In this document: piece by piece, positions 49,020 to 61,600 of the stretch
How positions within the stretch are numbered: position 1 is the first letter of the stretch
How the letters are laid out: every line of letters begins with the position of its first letter
Source: Pelodera strongyloides
Lineage: Eukaryota; Nematoda; Chromadorea; Rhabditida; Rhabditidae
Direction: 5' to 3'
Assembly: GCA_036852015.1 (NCBI GenBank)
Contig: JAANDG010000014.1
Location: 124,001-188,000 of the forward strand
Length of the DNA: 64,000 bases
Made by a program: the position numbers and the translations under genes
Notes under the pieces: model-generated
The model's database searches: none
Told to the model about the DNA's origin: nothing
Seen by the model: only the letters and a program-made list of their open reading frames with translations

Positions 49020-49810
49020 GAGGGCCTGTCGAAACAGTAGAAATGTAGTATAAATGTATTTTTGAGATCTTCGGGCGTCTCGGAGGTCGCATGTCCTCAT
49101 CAATTTAGAGTGTTATGGATATGGAATGTTCTTTTCATTTTTCAGAATCATGTCCTAAACTCCTTCGCCCTCCGAAGAAAAAAACGAAGTTTTCATCTTG
49201 ACCCTAATTTGGAAATGTCTACAAAAAGCATATCACCTGATATACAGCTAAATGTCTGGAGAAGCCTTTCATACGCTCAGGAGATTTGTTGAACACGACA
49301 TGCAAGCAAAAAATGTTTATGATGAATGCAGGCGCTAAAATACATATAGTATGTATCCGCAGTTGTGTGGATTTAATTGTAACTGTGAAAGATAGTGTTC
49401 ATAGAACATGTCAATTATAATGACGCAGTGTCTCTAAAAAGTTTGCAATCCTTTTTTAGTAAGACACGTTCCTAGTAGACTTTATTTGAACTCATAAACA
49501 TTGTGGTACTATCACTCTATGGTATACTGTACTACTAGAGGAGCTCTGTTTACTGTGTTACTACATCTGTAAGGGATACTGTATACTGCAGAATCTGTGC
49601 ACTTTGGTGAATATATGTGTATTCTTCAACAGAATAAGCGCAGTGGTATACTTTCTTGAGCTTATCAATTATGTAATTATCATTCTGAAACTAGTAAATA
49701 CAAAAAACGCTGCCTATAAATATCGGAACCTTTTTCAAATCGTAATTCTGAGACAGCTCACCTGCGATTGCTTTGGCAGCGCTGAGAAATATATTTGAAT
49801 CAGTTGTCAT

Positions 49811-50790
49811 CTGATTCGTTTGAGAAAGCGGTATAAAGAGCAGACGGGTTTCTGGAAATATCCCCAAAAATAGTTATTCGAACAGGTGAAGATGACAGTA
49901 TAGTCCTTTCCATAAAATCATTCGTTGCATAAGAAATGCAAAGGTTGGGTACAAAGCGAAAGTCATATAGGCTTGACAACCAAAAGTGCTTGAAGAATCG
50001 TATGCAGCAAATTGTATAACTTTTATAAAACCATACATTGCATAAGAAACGCAAAGGTTGCGACCAAAGCGAAAGCCATAATACCAACGTTTGTTAGTTT
50101 GTATGGAGTGAAAAATACGAATTGTAAGGGTTTGCTGGATATTTTAACGAACATTAGCCATCTGCTCGACAATTTCTTATACAGAAAGTTGACTCCAAGC
50201 AGTAGTGTTGCAATTTACAAAGGCGCGTTGTTCTTAATTATAATGGGTTTCCAAGTATCGCAAAAATTCGGTGTGTTTCTGTCAAAACTACTATATTTCT
50301 GCAGGAAACCTGCATATATAAAATGAAAAAAAAAATAAAAAAAATATCCTCGTGTAGTTCCAAAATACTGTAAATTTCCACCACACTTGGAAACCCCATT
50401 AATAAAAAAAAGCGCTTGAAGGCTGAATGAGTCTTACATATGCAGCAATTTGTCAAAAGAATGAACGAAAATTTGAAGTGCTTGTCCGAAAGGATAACAA
50501 TATCGGAAAATCAAAGGATATTTCTTTCTTTAACTTTGGAGCAGGTGCAATAAGTCTATTTTTCTTGAACTTGAACTAATTACTAATAAATAGTTGATTG
50601 TTTTTTTCGTCTTTGCTGAATTTTTTTAGTGTTTGGTCACATATAACTACGAAATAGGTGCATACCTTACTACATCGAAAATAAAGAAAATGTTGGTGAC
50701 CAACACGGTGTGAAAGTGAAATGAAAAAAAAATGTGCCGGCTTTTGAGCTTCACAAATAGAGTTCCCTACGTCAAACTTAGAATTTAATT
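49811..50790. other. Intergenic region between receptor C and the decarboxylase
   Basis: Contains two direct copies of a roughly 60-bp segment (CATTGCATAAGAAACGCAAAGGTTG-like; about 49915-49970 and 50033-50080) and an inverted pair GGGTTTCCAAGT/CTTGGAAACCCC (about 50247 and 50385). No gene supported. Confidence 0.5.
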
Positions 50791-52694
50791 CTACTCTATA
50801 ATTTGCGGTTGTGTATGATTGGCAACGTGTACTTTGAATCTAGTTGCACGTAAAAAGGCGCGTTCGTTATTTTATATTATTCGTATATTACGTTTTTATA
50901 TGCATTTCCGTCTCAGGGTTGCCTTTTGTTTATATGTATGTGATCAATACAATTTGTTATTATTATTCGCTCATTTCTTAATTTCTTGGGAATTCGTTTT
51001 GTTAGAACAAAAGCCCGACTCAAACGGTTCATGCACCGTACAAGGTTGTTCGCAAACATTTAAACATTTCATAAGAAAGAAGCCGCATATCATCCTCACT
51101 ATAATACTACATCCTTTTATCATCATTATTGTATCAGTTGCCTGATATGATAGTGCAATCAAATATAAAAGACCGACCGTTCTTATCTTTCTCTTGCTCT
51201 CTCATAACACTTTTTTCGCTTCTTATTTGAATGCTTTCTCTTTTTTTTCTCGGTTCAGTAGTTGTGCCTGAGCATATTACCTTTTCTTTGAAGGTTTATC
51301 TGAGCCTCAGTTATATTAATTAAATTGTCTTTAACATCAAATATTTTTTGGCTAAAAATCCTTGAATTTTACACAACATGCATGTGTATGTATATTTCTG
51401 CAGTTTTTTTTAGAAATCAAATTTGTAATATATATTTAGAACAAATGTCTAACGCCTATAAGACGGTTGATTTTGATCAAAAACAGGTCAGCGTATTTTA
51501 TTGTATTTTTCCTATATGGAAGCTATTTCGCTTTCTATAGTTTTTGATGGCTTGCTAATTCTCTCGGGGACTGTGACAATGTTTACTTTACAGACTTTAC
51601 TAGAAGCAAGTGGTAGTCATGGATCCACAAATTTGCTCAACCTGCTGAAGATGTACCTCTAATGTATCTAAGGTACCCAGGAAACAAAAAAAAACTAAGT
51701 TTCTACATTATAACAGACATCTTTAAGCTTTTTGTTAGGTGTTAGATATTCATTACACATTTATTTTTCCTTATCTATTTATTGCTTGTTTTATTGCTAC
51801 TCTATAATTTGCGGTTGTGTATGATTGGCAACGTGTACTTTGAATCTAGTTGCACGTAAAAAGGCGCGTTCGTTATTTTATATTATTCGTATATTACGTT
51901 TTTATATGCATTTCCGTCTCAGGGTTGCCTTTTGTTTATATGTATGTGATCAATACAATTTGTTATTATTATTCGCTCATTTCTTAATTTCTTGGGAATT
52001 CGTTTTGTTAGAACAAAAGCCCGACTCAAACGGTTCATGCACCGTACAAGGTTGTTCGCAAACATTTAAACATTTCATAAGAAAGAAGCCGCATATCATC
52101 CTCACTATAATACTACATCCTTTTATCATCATTATTGTATCAGTTGCCTGATATGATAGTGCAATCAAATATAAAAGACCGACCGTTCTTATCTTTCTCT
52201 TGCTCTCTCATAACACTTTTTTCGCTTCTTATTTGAATGCTTTCTCTTTTTTTTTCTCGGTTCAGTAGTTGTGCCTGAGCATATTACCTTTTCTTTGAAG
52301 GTTTATCTGAGCCTCAGTTATATTAATTAAATTGTCTTTAACATCAAATATTTTTTGGCTAAAAATCCTTGAATTTTACACAACATGCATGTGTATGTAT
52401 ATTTCTGCAGTTTTTTTTAGAAATCAAATTTGTAATATATATTTAGAACAAATGTCTAACGCCTATAAGACGGTTGATTTTGATCAAAAACAGGTCAGCG
52501 TATTTTATTGTATTTTTCCTATATGGAAGCTATTTCGCTTTCTATAGTTTTTGATGGCTTGCTAATTCTCTCGGGGACTGTGACAATGTTTACTTTACAG
52601 ACTTTACTAGAAGCAAGTGGTAGTCATGGATCCACAAATTTGCTCAACCTGCTGAAGATGTACCTCTAATGTATCTAAGGTACCCAGGAAACAA
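50791..52694 (+). repeat. Tandem duplication of decarboxylase promoter and exon 1
   Basis: Copy 1 (50791-51687) and copy 2 (51797-52694) are nearly identical over about 897 bp. Each contains the start exon of the decarboxylase gene (51445-51486 and 52452-52493). The 109-bp spacer between them carries about 96 bp identical to 47380-47476 in receptor C intron 5. The origin may be template switching, or an assembly artefact. Confidence 0.92.
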
Positions 52695-55600
52695 GTGTGA
52701 TTTAAGTCCTTCAGATCCAAATTGTTGATGGATCAACATCAGAGATTGCTCATGTGAAGAGGATAGCTGTGGAACGCTCAAATCAGGTATTTCATCTTTT
52801 GCCCAATCAACTTACTCAATAAATTGAATAAATTTGTTTTGTTTTTATTTTACACTCTGTTCTATTAGGATGATGACCGAGCGTTCTACCTGTTTAATTT
52901 GGATAAAGTTGTGGAAAGGCACAGTTTATGGAAGAAACTGTTGCCAAGAGTTGAGGTGAGAAATTGTAATAGATTTCGAAATGGCAATATGTGTATGTGT
53001 GTGTTCTCCTGTTTAGCATTTCACTAAAAGTACCAGAAAGCAAGATTCTATTATTACTATTACACAACCGAAAAATGTTCTATACAGTTTGTCAAATAAT
53101 TCCGAACAACAATTGGCAATATAAAAAATACATAAGATGGAGGAAATATAATTATTTTAGGTATTTTACGCAGTGAAAAGCAACACAGATTCCGTACTTC
53201 TGCGAATTATGGCCGGTCTTGGCAGTAGCTTTGACTGTGCTAGTCAAGCGGAGCTCGAACTGGTATGTTTCATTTCGTCCTTTTTCTTACCACTAAGTTT
53301 ATGAATCATTTTAATGGGATTATAGCTAGTGAGTAACTTAGTGAGAGTAATCGTTGTAAAATCAACTACTTACTGGTGCTGCTGTTTACAATTTAAAGCA
53401 GTATTGACCTCGAATTTTGCATCTTATACGCATATCCCGTTGTACCATATGTAAGTTTGTTGCTGGAACTTTGGACGGTCACAAACATTTACATCGGTTA
53501 CATAGGAAAAGTGTATCATATGCAAATTGCCCAAAGTGGGTACAATACTGCTTTAAAGGAGGAGGCTCACGAGAATGAAGTGCTCAAATAGTTTCCTTTT
53601 ATCGAAAGATGATAATATTAAATTCCGACAGACATGCTTTACAAAGCAACATCTTTTACTTGGAAGGAGTAAATCAATATAAATCTATGAAGTCTATAAA
53701 AATTTTGGATCGTAGTAAATAGTTGACTTCCATAAATTGGCAATTGGACATGCAAATTTACAAGCCATTTTGCAAGCCGGCAAAAAATTTGAATGCCTAC
53801 TATGGAAATCAATTATTTACTACGATCCAATTTTTTTATAGAATTCATAGTCTTATATTGATTTACTCCTTCCAATTAAAACCTTTTTCTTTGTAAAGTC
53901 TTTCGGAATTTAATACCATCATATTTCGATAAACGGAAACCATTTGAGCACTTCATTCTCGTGAGCCTCTTCCTTTAACAACATCGACGTAAATCATGAA
54001 GTTTTTTTTTAGATTTTAGGGATGGGAGTCGATCCTACGAGAATAATCTTTGCGCATCCGTGCAAATCGCCCAAATTTATACAGGTAAGCAAATGAAGCG
54101 CTCGAATCCGCGAATGATCTATACTCATTGAGAATGACTTTTTATTAATATATAACAAAACGCTTTTTTTAATCAATGCCGTCTGTAACCAGTGCAAAGA
54201 CAAACTGACAAACCACATCAATGCGAAACTCGCAGTAATGTAGTTTGCATCCTCAAAAATCTAACCGTATCATTATGTTATTGATTATGAAAAGTCATTA
54301 CAGTTCGCGAAGGAAAAGAACGTCGCGCTTCAAGTGTTTGACTCCATTGAAGAACTCGAAAAAGCACATGAGACATATCGAGATGTGGAGTAAGTTCGGG
54401 CTTCCTGCATTCATGGAAAATTGCCACGATGTTTAAAGCGAAATGCCGATCGGTTCTTGAAACGCATAGTTAACAATTGAATTCTTACGTATTTATGCAA
54501 AGATGCTCGAATTTAGCTCGATTTTTTAATCTAATTTTTGTTCATTTGCAAAAGCTGCACACGAAAAAAACATTTGATATTTGCAGCTGTGGTGGTGAGT
54601 AAGATGGCGTTTTGTATTTCCGGTCAATTTGCTGGTCGACTCGATTTGTTTCAAAAGCCGGCCAGTATTTCGCTTTATCGTAACATAGCATTTATCACGT
54701 TCCTTTGCTTAGTTTTCTATATGATTGTTCGTAGTTTATTCATTACCATATTCTAAGGCGTATGGAAGCACTGTGTGATTGATACATTCAAGGTTAATCC
54801 TGCGGATAAAAACTGTGGCACCGGAACGTTTACACGCAAGCCTCAAATTTGGGGCGGATTTACGAGATGTGGAGGGAATTCTGAAAAAGGCCAGCGAACT
54901 GGAGGCCAATGTTGTGGGAGCATGGTAAGCAAGAATTTTCTTCGACAGACATCTTTTTCATGAAGGCTACTTTTAAATCTTTACCTAAAGTCTCTTTCTT
55001 ATTATCTGAGAAGACCACATAGCTTTCTGGCAGGCTACTTATACATCTTTATCTAAAGTCTCTCACACACTGAGTATTCTTCTCTATCTCCCTATGTCTA
55101 ACCATTAGCATTCCCCTCTATTTCTCTCTCTCTCTCACTCACTCTCGCGCCAGCAGCACGCCGCACGCACTCACGAACGCACCACTAGACACTCACTCAC
55201 GCACTCACGCACTCAATCACTCACACTACACTACTCACTCACTCACGCAACTCACTCACGGCACGCAACGCACGCACGCACTCACGCACGCAAGCACTCA
55301 ACCGCACCACTCACTCACTCACTCACGACGCACGCGCAACTCAACGCACTCACGCACACATCACTCACACTCACGCACACGCACGCACGCACTCACGCAC
55401 GCACTCACTCACGCACGCACTCACACACACACACTCACGCACTCACTCACTCACGCAACGCACGCACTCACGCACTCACTCACGCACGCACTCACTCACT
55501 CACTCACTCACTCACTCACTCACTCACTCACTCACTCACTCACACACTCACTCACTCACTCACTCACTCACTCACTCACTCACTCACTCACTCACTCACT

Positions 55601-58600
55601 CACTCACTCACTCACTCACTCACTCACTCACTCTATTATTCTCACCCTTCTGTCTCTCTCTCGTTTTCTCTCTCTCTCTCTCTTTCTTTCTTCCTATATG
55701 TCTGTCGCACTGAAGCGGATGCAGATGTTCTACATATGTCTATTTTGAGCTTTCACGTTGGTTTCGGCTGCACGGATGCCCACTCGTATTGGCAAGCAAT
55801 TGAGCAAATCAAAAAGGTTATAATTTATCCTTCTTTTTATTTCCCTGCACTTTCTCAGACGTATGGCGCTCGACCTTAATCCCGCGAAATTGCAAGCAAG
55901 ATTGTGGCGCCTGCAAATATACCAGAATGCAAAAATAGTTTTCACCTGTTTAATTTATGCGTCACGATTATAGGAATGTGCATTTTAGGTCTTTGATATT
56001 GGAACTTCGTTCGGACTGAAAATGAACGTTGTGGACTTGGGATTCGGATTCCCTGGGGTGGAATATCCTGTTAATGGAAATACAGTAACATTGGATGAGG
56101 TACTCATATTTCAATCAATCAAACAATCATTTATTACCACCGTTTCAGAAAAGAAACAAGCTAAAACTGGATTCTGACATCCAAAAGTCTTAAGCAGACG
56201 CCATAGTTTGGTAATCTGATTTATTACCACCTGTTCCAGTGATCCATTTCTAATAATACAATATTTTTTCATTAAACACAATTTGTGAAAGGTGGTGAAC
56301 GTTACTTTATCCTTCAACATTTGGAATCATAGAGCCCGCAACTCTTTTGGAATAATACTGTTTTTGAGGGGTGGGGGAGGCAATTCGTATTTGTGAAATA
56401 CACTATATTCGAAACGAAACGTGCTTTGGACTGTTTGGAGCACCCATCACATCAATACAACACAACTACAACTTTTCAGGTTGTTGACTCGATAAACTCT
56501 GCACTGGAGGTATTTTTCCCCGATCCGAGCATCAGAGTGATTGCAGAACCAGGAAGGTACTGTTTAAAAGTGCGAGAGCATGCCAGGATACGAGGCTAAG
56601 CCGTCCCATGAAAGCCGTCCCATGAAATCGTTCCCTAAAATACATATTGTCTCTACTCAAGAATAGCCGTCCCATGAAAGTATAGCCGTCTCTGCGCCTC
56701 GTCTTTCCATATTTTTTTAAATTTGTTCAGATTCTTCTCCGCGTCTCCATTTACTCTGTGTGCAAATATAATGCATCGAACATGTGTACCAGCAAATAGG
56801 ATAACTTTACAAGGTAAAACGCCTATAGTTTCTGTAACGTATGCTATTGGGCATACGTATATTTGTGTAAACAAGATTTAGAATTGTCTGTTTCGAAAGT
56901 ATTTCGAAAGTAATTAGCATACGAAAAGTGTAATATAAAGATGCGAGTCGAGCATAGTAGGAGAGTCACCCAAGACAAGTGCGACTACACTAGGACCTAC
57001 TGCCAAGCCTGCTGAGGACTCGACTCGACTACTGCTGTGCTGTGGATCTACTCTGGGGATCTACAGAAGTACACGTGCCCGTACTCCACCGTCTACATCG
57101 TCGTGTATTAATTGTGTTTAGAGTTTACGAATAAACTTTTCGTATATCTCGTGTGCAACGCATCGCAACGGGATATAACATTGGCGTTCAGCGATTCGAG
57201 CTCACGATGGACGGAAGAATGAGAATGGAGATGTTCGACCCGGAAGTTTCGAATCTGGATGTTTGGATTGCGAGACTACAGATACAGCTGGACCTGAGAG
57301 ATGTGACGCAGGACGAGAAGAAAGTGCTCACACTACTTTCGCTGCTGCAACCGGAGACGTACGAGGCAATGACAGCGTGGACAGCGCCAAAGGAACCGCG
57401 CTCGTTGGATTTCAAGTCGATTGTGAGGATTCTCAAGGAAAGATACTGCAAGAAACAGATGCTGATCACCTCCCGTCACAAGTTGCTCATGGAGAAGCAA
57501 CGACCTGGCCAGACCATGGAGGAGTTCTACAGGGAATTGGAACGATTGGCAGGTAAATGTGAGTTTGACAAGGTTAAAAATGTTAAAGATTGTATACTAT
57601 CGATGCAGTTTATAAGAGGTATGAGTAGTGATACTGTGCGAGAGAGACTACTGTTAGAAGAGGACTTGGAAGCAATCAAGGCTCTACAGTTGGCACAGAA
57701 GGTGGAAACAGCTGAAAGGAGTTCGCTGCACCAAGCACGAAGCTCTACCGATGCATGCGAAGTAAATCAACAGCAGTGCAGTGCAGGAAATCGCAAGGAA
57801 CAGCGATGGCAGGACAAAGAAAGGTCAGTAAGGTGTTACAATTGTGACAAGCTAGGTCACATTGCTAAATATTGTAAGATTAGAAAGGTTCGGAGGAACC
57901 ATCAGATCAGTCAGTTCGATACTCATGATGAAGTTGAGGAGCCCCGTTTAGGCTCAATTAACCTTGAATCCAGTAAGCCCAGAAGTTACGCTGTAAGACC
58001 GTCTATTCACCACTTTGAACCACCGATCATGTTGCCCGTGAAGATTCAAGAAAAGAACATTGACTGGTGCAGCACTGTCGACAATCAATGAAGCGACTTG
58101 GAGGAAAGTGGGAAAACCAAGACTGGTACCGGTGAATTACGACGCAGAGAGCTACACTGGAGGGAAGATTGCATTCAAAGGAAAGTGCACCGTGGAAATG
58201 CTGGTTGGAAACGTCCGACATGCAGTGCAATTACACGTGCTGGAGAGGAATGCGCCGTCGATTTTCGGACGGGATCTTCAGGTCAAGGTTGGTTTATCAT
58301 TAAATGATCTGAAATCTTTAGCACAGAGAGAAGTATTCGTGGTGAATACAGTTAGGACCTCAGAAAGAGCTAGGAAGACTGCTGTGAGCAGCGGTAAGAC
58401 CTGCGATAGGCAAAAGTACAGCTCCAAGGTTCAGGATTTCCCAGCGTTGGAAAGGTTTTGTAATAAGAAAGGAATTAAGCTATCCTACACTCCGCAGTGT
58501 GATTTGCTGCAGATGCCCAAGAAGCAGTTGGCTCAAGAACTGGGAAGGGGGAATGTAGGTAGTGATTCGACACCAAGAGAGTTCTTGGCCGGAAAGAAGG

Positions 58601-61600
58601 ATTCGCCAGACTACGTCGAAGGAATGACAGTCTACGCGCGATGTTACAATGAACCGGTGAAGTGGTTTCCCGGAAGGATTATGGAACGGACGAGTGACAC
58701 AACGTACCGTGTTCACACTAGTAAAGGCGATTGGATTCGACGTGCCGACCAATTGCGAGAACGTCCGAGAGTGGTTATGGAGCTGGACTTCGGCAAGACA
58801 GAAGAGGTGATATCGGAATGGGAGATATCGAATAAACCGGCAAAGACACAAGGAAGCTTGGATACGAGAAGCTCGGAATCTACGTCTTTGGATCGCCCGA
58901 TGCCAGACGATGTGCAGTGCCGCAGGAATACCCGCCGAAGCCGTCCACCGGAGCGATACAGCCCAAATGTGCGGAAGACTGCGAACAAGCAGCATTGAGT
59001 AAGTACTTGTTTCAAGTATGCCCTTTATTTTGTAATTGGAGTTCCAATTAGGGAAAGGCTGTAACGTATGCTATTGGGCATACGTATATTTCATACGAAA
59101 AGTGTAATATAAAGATGCGAGTCGAGCATAGTAGGAGAGTCACCCAAGACAAGTGCGACTACACTAGGACCTACTGCCAAGCCTGCTGAGGACTCGACTC
59201 GACTACTGCTGTGCTGTGGATCTACTCTGGGGATCTACAGAAGTACACGTGCCCGTACTCCACCGTCTACATCGTCGTGTATTAATTGTGTTTAGAGTTT
59301 ACGAATAAACTTTTCGTATATCTCGTGTGCAACGCATCGCAACGGGATATAACAGTTTCGAATTTGCGAGGGAAAAACACGTAACGCAATAATATATCGT
59401 GCAATTATATAATTACCAGTCGGCTCACGCCGCCTCTGGCGACTTACATGGAAATATGATTGGTTTAGCATGGGCATACTTATATACAAAGTTTCAAACG
59501 TATCATAAAAAATACACATAATAGAAACAAATGCATATCTTATCTTATTATATAAAGTTGGGAGCTTTGTTTGTTTGTTTGTTTGTTTGATTGATTGATT
59601 GTGTGTTTGGATGATGTGCGTTACGCTCAGGAAGTAGGATTGGTTCAGTAGTTCATGTTCCCATGCACTGAGCCATCTCACATCCTGAGCGCCCCTCTCA
59701 CAAAAGTCCAAAAAAGGCTGCATATACGGAATGTGTGTGGCATATCGTTCGGGCGCGTCCGCGGCGCTCAAAGTACTTCGATTAAAATACAAAGAACATG
59801 CAAATCTTGAGCAACAAAAGAAGCAATAAAGCGAGGATTTTGGCATATGTTAATTTTTTGAATCACTTTTGAATGCACGTTTCGCGTATGTGTGAAATAA
59901 AAATGTACTAGAAGGTCGCCTCAGGCGGCGCAGCCGTCTGGTATTATATAAAAGAGTAACTGTAGCGTAATTTGCATACCGATGTGCGTTACGAAATGCA
60001 AATTTCGTGTTCGGGTATAAAAGAGTTTCGCAGCTCACTATCGATCGAAGTATGCATATGCAATTGTTTCCTATTATGTGAATTTCTTACGATACGTTTG
60101 AAGCTTTTTATATAAGTATGCCCATGCTAAACCAATCATCTTATTATATAAAAGAGTAACTGTAGCGTAATTTGCATACCGATGTGCGTTACGAAATGCA
60201 AATTTCGTGTTCGGGTATAAAAGAGTTTCGCAGCTCACTTTCGAAATATGCATATGCAATTGTTTCCTATTATATGAATTTCTTATGATACGTTTGAAGC
60301 TTTTTATATAAGTATGCCCATGCTAAACCAATCATATTTCCATGTAAGTCGCCTCAGGCGGCGTGAGCCGTCTGGTGTATAGATATTGAGTTGCGAAACT
60401 CTTTTTATACCCGAACACGAAATTTGCATTTCGTAACGCACATCGGTATGCAAATTAGGCTACAGTTACTCTTTTATATAATAAGACCAGTCGGCTGCCG
60501 CCGCCTGAGGCGATTTACATTGAAATATGATTGGTTTAGCATGGGCATACTTATATACAAAGTTTCAAAAATATCATAAGAAATTCACAAATATGAAACA
60601 ATTGCATATGCATACTTCGATATTGAGCTGCGAAACTCTTTTTATACCATTTGTCGAAAATTTGCATTTCGTAACGCACATCGGTATGCAAATTAAGCTA
60701 CAGTTACTCTTTATAAATAAGATATTGGTAAACTTCAATGTTATAATGAGAAAGCAAGAGAGGGAGATAAGAACGCAGATGGCGGACGAGGAGAGAGAGA
60801 GAGAGAGTGAGAAATAAAGAAGGAGAGAGAGGAAGTCATGACCTCGGTTTCTGTTGCAGTAAATAGCTTTAGAGGGTGATAGTCAGAAAGCCGGTATGAT
60901 GTACTACCTAAATGTTGGAACCTATTGCTCTCTGACTACTAATCTAGTAAAGACTCGACATTCGGGAGCGATTGCCCTCAAGGTGAGGTCTTTACAATAA
61001 GACACGTTACAGTTTATGAGAGGTTATGCGAGCAATACGAAAGATATATATGTGTGCGAGCTGGTGACAGACTTCAAGGAAATAGCGTAATAAATTGTTG
61101 TCTAATACTACTATTTGTTTTTGGCAACTTGCCAAACGAACGAATTCACTAATCGATTTCTCAACATGAACGTTTCAGACGGACGGTGTATTGTACGACT
61201 CAGTGCTGTGGGGCCCATGCGGTGACTACAATGATCGAGTTGATGTTAGTTCTGTGTCCTGATATGTATAGTTAGTAGAGCAGCTAGAATCTAGTTACAA
61301 TTAGAAACTACAGATGCCTATTATTGAGAAGAAAGAGTGAAATATATTATTATACTTACATGGATAATATTTGATAGACTGAAGTCCGATGGATTCTATT
61401 TACGGTCGTCTTATGTGAAATTGTTAAAGGAAGACACTTTAAAGGATCGCAGTCACTACAACATCGTCGTTTTTCTTCGAGTTTACTTGTATTTAGTAAA
61501 GAATAGATATAAATACTTTACCAAAACCGAATAATTTGAATTCCAACTCAGGGAGTGAACAAGCAAAAAGTAGCTACTTAGCTACCGCAGGATCACGGAA

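Larger units (their letters stand above)
45868..49810 (-). pseudogene. Srh-like 7TM chemoreceptor C, exon 4 interrupted
   Basis: Exons in order: 49762-49810, 49237-49334, 48511-48636, exon 4 in two parts (48231-48252 and 47990-48080), exon 5 (about 47605-47730), 47183-47306, 46761-46864, 46400-46481 and 45927-46061, open to a stop at 45868. Landmarks are MTTDSNIFLSAAKAIAG, NKSPERMKGFSRHLAVYQ, FTPYFLFPIPAGFPVGLF, HIIPYAHFG, LYPELTEFIQ, MDIQREWIRSLLIQ, GLHGPLSSIV and LYKPYR. The reading frame is otherwise clean and phases equal those of A and B. A 150-bp insertion inside exon 4 breaks the protein after VTGFITI. It should be null unless the insert is removed, which splice signals do not support in frame. 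Confidence 0.87.
56833..59354 (+). mobile_element. Internally deleted Gypsy-type LTR element
   Basis: Inserted in decarboxylase intron 10. The LTRs are 56833-57180 and 59060-59354, both TGTAACG...ATAACA, flanked by the 5-bp duplication GTTTC (56828-56832, 59355-59359). The primer-binding site begins TGGCGTTCAGCG at 57182, and a purine tract AGGGAAAGG precedes the right LTR. Gag is present, but RT, RNase H and most of integrase are missing, so movement would need enzymes supplied by another element. Confidence 0.93.

Noticed and set aside
50819..51145. 108-codon frame repeated at 51825-52151
   Set aside because: The frame lies upstream of the trans-splice acceptor and repeats only because the whole segment is duplicated. 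No signal of coding constraint can be read from two near-identical copies.
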